A stretch of 6,832 nucleotides of DNA from Pyrinomonadaceae bacterium (GTDB taxonomy: Bacteria; Acidobacteriota; Blastocatellia; Pyrinomonadales; Pyrinomonadaceae): the NCBI GenBank assembly GCA_018060305.1, contig JAGOWF010000150.1, positions 1 to 6,832 on the forward strand, given 5' to 3'. The position numbers were made by a program, and so were the translations under genes. The notes beneath the pieces were generated by a model. It saw only the letters and a program-made list of their open reading frames with translations. It searched no databases and was not told the DNA's origin. Positions 6,185 to 6,832 of the stretch are shown here, piece by piece. The stretch's first letter is position 1, and the number at the start of each line of letters is the position of its first letter.

Positions 6185-6216
6185 AACTTGGAACTTTGAA
6201 CTTTGAACGCGGAACT
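6185..6216. repeat. Heptamer-repeat element 2, right arm (AACTTGG/AACTTTG), inverted
   Basis: Units AACTTGG, AACTTTG, AACTTTG, AACGCGG, then partial AACT. In shifted register this is GGAACTT/TGAACTT, the reverse complement of the left arm's AAGTTCC. The two arms thus face each other around the terminator, as in element 1 between recQ and the pirin gene. Confidence 0.72.
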
Positions 6217-6240
6217 CGTGCCTTTGGCACGCCACGTGCT
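6217..6240 (+). promoter_or_regulatory. Hairpin and possible sigma-54-type promoter
   Basis: CGTGCC-TTT-GGCACG (6217-6231) is a perfect 6-bp stem. Overlapping it, TGGCACGCCACGTGCT (6225-6240) fits the -24/-12 consensus TGGCACR-N4-TTGCW at all but one defined position (G for the first T), with exact GG to GC spacing. Transcription would begin near 6251. It could be chance; no enhancer-binding sites were identified. Confidence 0.3.
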
Positions 6241-6250
6241 TTATACATCT

Positions 6251-6397
6251 ACGGCTAGCTTGATGAAGTTGATCAAGACCCCGCCGCCAACTCTACTCCG
6301 AGCGCGGTTTGCCACTGTGCTCTAACACCTTCCGAGCGTTCCTTCAGTTGTCCTACCCTATCGAGCCCGGCCCCCAAGGCCGGGCTCGCCTTATTTT
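6251..6397 (+). ncRNA. Candidate small RNA of about 147 nt
   Basis: No reading frame is seen here, yet the stretch ends in a very strong terminator although the TPR gene already has its own 190 nt earlier. Upstream is the sigma-54-like box. Internal pairing is possible: CTTGAT (6259-6264) with ATCAAG (6272-6277), and GAGC (6300-6303) with GCTC (6319-6322). CCGAGCG occurs twice (6298-6304, 6333-6339). It matches no RNA family I recognise. Alternative: a back-up terminator for read-through from the TPR gene. Confidence 0.3.
6362..6397 (+). terminator. Strong intrinsic terminator
   Basis: A perfect 11-bp GC-rich stem, CGAGCCCGGCC (6362-6372) with GGCCGGGCTCG (6378-6388), loop CCCAA, followed by CCTTATTTTA. 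The T-rich tail is only on the plus strand, so it ends a rightward transcript originating in or before the gene-free region. Confidence 0.85.
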
Positions 6398-6585
6398 ATC
6401 GGTACTTCTGTGGTTTCCAGGTTTTACTGCACGTTTTCGTTCATATTGATTAGTCCCTGCAGGCATTCGTTCTCGACTATCGTCATACTGACCTGTTCCG
6501 CTGCCTGACTCTCAATAAATGACATACCGCGTCAGCCGGCGGTGACAAAATTTGTCGCTTTCTGACCGAATATCGTTCAACCTGA
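6398..6585. other. Gene-free stretch with one short palindrome
   Basis: No open frame of credible length or RNA gene is seen on either strand. The only clear symmetry is GACAAA-A-TTTGTC at 6544-6556, a possible operator. No good promoter boxes could be assigned. Confidence 0.4.
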
Positions 6586-6675
6586 CATTGCAGAAGCCCG
6601 ACCGTGAAGGGAGGGCGATACAGTCACCTCGAACTTGAATGTATCGCCCTTGCTCACGCGCGGGCTTCTGCAATG
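6586..6675. repeat. REP-like 90-nt long hairpin before lnt
   Basis: The outer stem is a perfect 15-bp pair, CATTGCAGAAGCCCG (6586-6600) with CGGGCTTCTGCAATG (6661-6675). The middle stem is CGTGA (6603-6607) with TCACG (6654-6658). The inner stem is AGGGCGATACA (6612-6622) with TGTATCGCCCT (6640-6650), closing a 17-nt loop. In total 31 pairs with small internal loops. The AGAAGCCCG, CGT, GAGGG order recalls dispersed REP-type palindromes I associate with planctomycetes and relatives. It has no T-tract and no reading frame. It ends 13 nt before the lnt start. Confidence 0.8.
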
Positions 6676-6676
6676 C

Positions 6677-6682
6677 TATGCT
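6677..6682 (+). promoter_or_regulatory. Possible -10 box of lnt (TATGCT)
   Basis: TATGCT lies 6 nt before the GTG start and 1 nt after the long hairpin. This is the same spacing seen for recQ and the pirin gene. No -35 is recognisable, as that position falls in the 3' arm of the hairpin. Confidence 0.25.
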
Positions 6683-6688
6683 TACGTC

Positions 6689-6832
6689 GTGAAATGGCTC
6701 CCGTCGTGGAAGAATGCGTTGCTTGCCCTGCTCGCTGCCGGGCTGCTGATCCTCGCATTCCCGGATTTTGAATGGTGGTGGACGGCGTGGTTTGCGCTCG
6801 TGCCGCTGATGTGGGCGGTCGAGCGGGAAAAG
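6689..6832 (+). CDS. lnt: Apolipoprotein N-acyltransferase, N-terminal fragment (3' end outside window)
   Basis: The first 48 codons of an integral inner-membrane protein. After a short basic start (VKWLPSWKNA) comes a hydrophobic helix LLALLAAGLLILAF, the PDFEWWWTAWFALVPL segment and MWAVEREK. The pattern of a first helix ending in AFP-x-F, then W-x-A-W-x-ALVPL, is typical of the Lnt N-terminus. Lnt transfers the third acyl chain from phospholipid to the N-terminal cysteine of lipoproteins; the catalytic nitrilase-like domain lies outside the window. The GTG at 6689 is the first plausible start. No Shine-Dalgarno is present. The frame is open back to 6608 without an ATG or GTG. Upstream sits the REP-like hairpin. 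Confidence 0.85.
   Translation, partial: MKWLPSWKNALLALLAAGLLILAFPDFEWWWTAWFALVPLMWAVEREK

Noticed and set aside
6586..6675. Long hairpin as an integron attC site, riboswitch or intrinsic terminator
   Set aside because: No attC core sites or cassette genes, no ligand-binding motif that I recognise, and no T-tract after the stem.
6608..6688. N-terminal extension of lnt, with SD-like AGGGAGGG at 6608-6615
   Set aside because: The frame is open, but it has no ATG or GTG before 6689, the nearest TTG is about 20 nt from the SD-like bases, and the extra residues do not resemble Lnt.

Overview
The window reads as an ordinary chromosomal segment of a free-living bacterium with about 55% GC coding DNA. 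I suspect an Acidobacteriota lineage (Blastocatellia-like). That placement rests on gene style: a RecQ carrying a C-terminal helix-turn-helix extension, a large pirin, an exported TPR protein, intergenic heptamer arrays, and a promoter form TTGACA-N16/17-TATTCT seen twice here. It is inference, not proof. No phage, IS transposase, CRISPR array or classical defence island is visible.

Layout, left to right. (1) 1-555 (+) is the 3' part of an NAD(P)-dependent aldehyde dehydrogenase, running off the left edge. (2) 552-749 (-) is a small VapB-type antitoxin without a VapC partner, tail-to-tail with the dehydrogenase and overlapping it by 4 bp. (3) 792-2963 (+) is a complete RecQ DNA helicase, divergent from the antitoxin gene across 42 bp that hold a palindromic AGAATATTCT usable as a -10 element in both directions. 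(4) 2964-3093 holds a heptamer inverted-repeat element between convergent recQ and pirin genes. (5) 3094-3960 (-) is a complete pirin-family bicupin. (6) 4064-4138 (+) is tRNA-Glu(TTC) with a near-consensus promoter and a strong terminator. (7) 4211-6070 (+) is an exported TPR protein of unknown function that starts directly on the T-tract of that terminator. (8) 6071-6688 is a 618-bp gene-free stretch, dense in structure: a second heptamer element around an intrinsic terminator, a possible sigma-54-like promoter, a possible small RNA ending in a very strong terminator, a short palindrome, and a 90-nt REP-like long hairpin. (9) 6689 to the right edge (+) is the N-terminus of apolipoprotein N-acyltransferase (Lnt).

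The genes look like independent single-gene transcription units rather than one pathway or operon: every junction is divergent, convergent or separated by a terminator. The main interest is in the non-coding DNA. Two elements are built from 7-bp units around a GTT core in inverted arms. At least two and perhaps three genes have a TANNNT box 5-6 nt before the start codon, suggesting leaderless mRNAs. A structured gap before lnt may encode a small RNA. I found no convincing multi-gene novel system.
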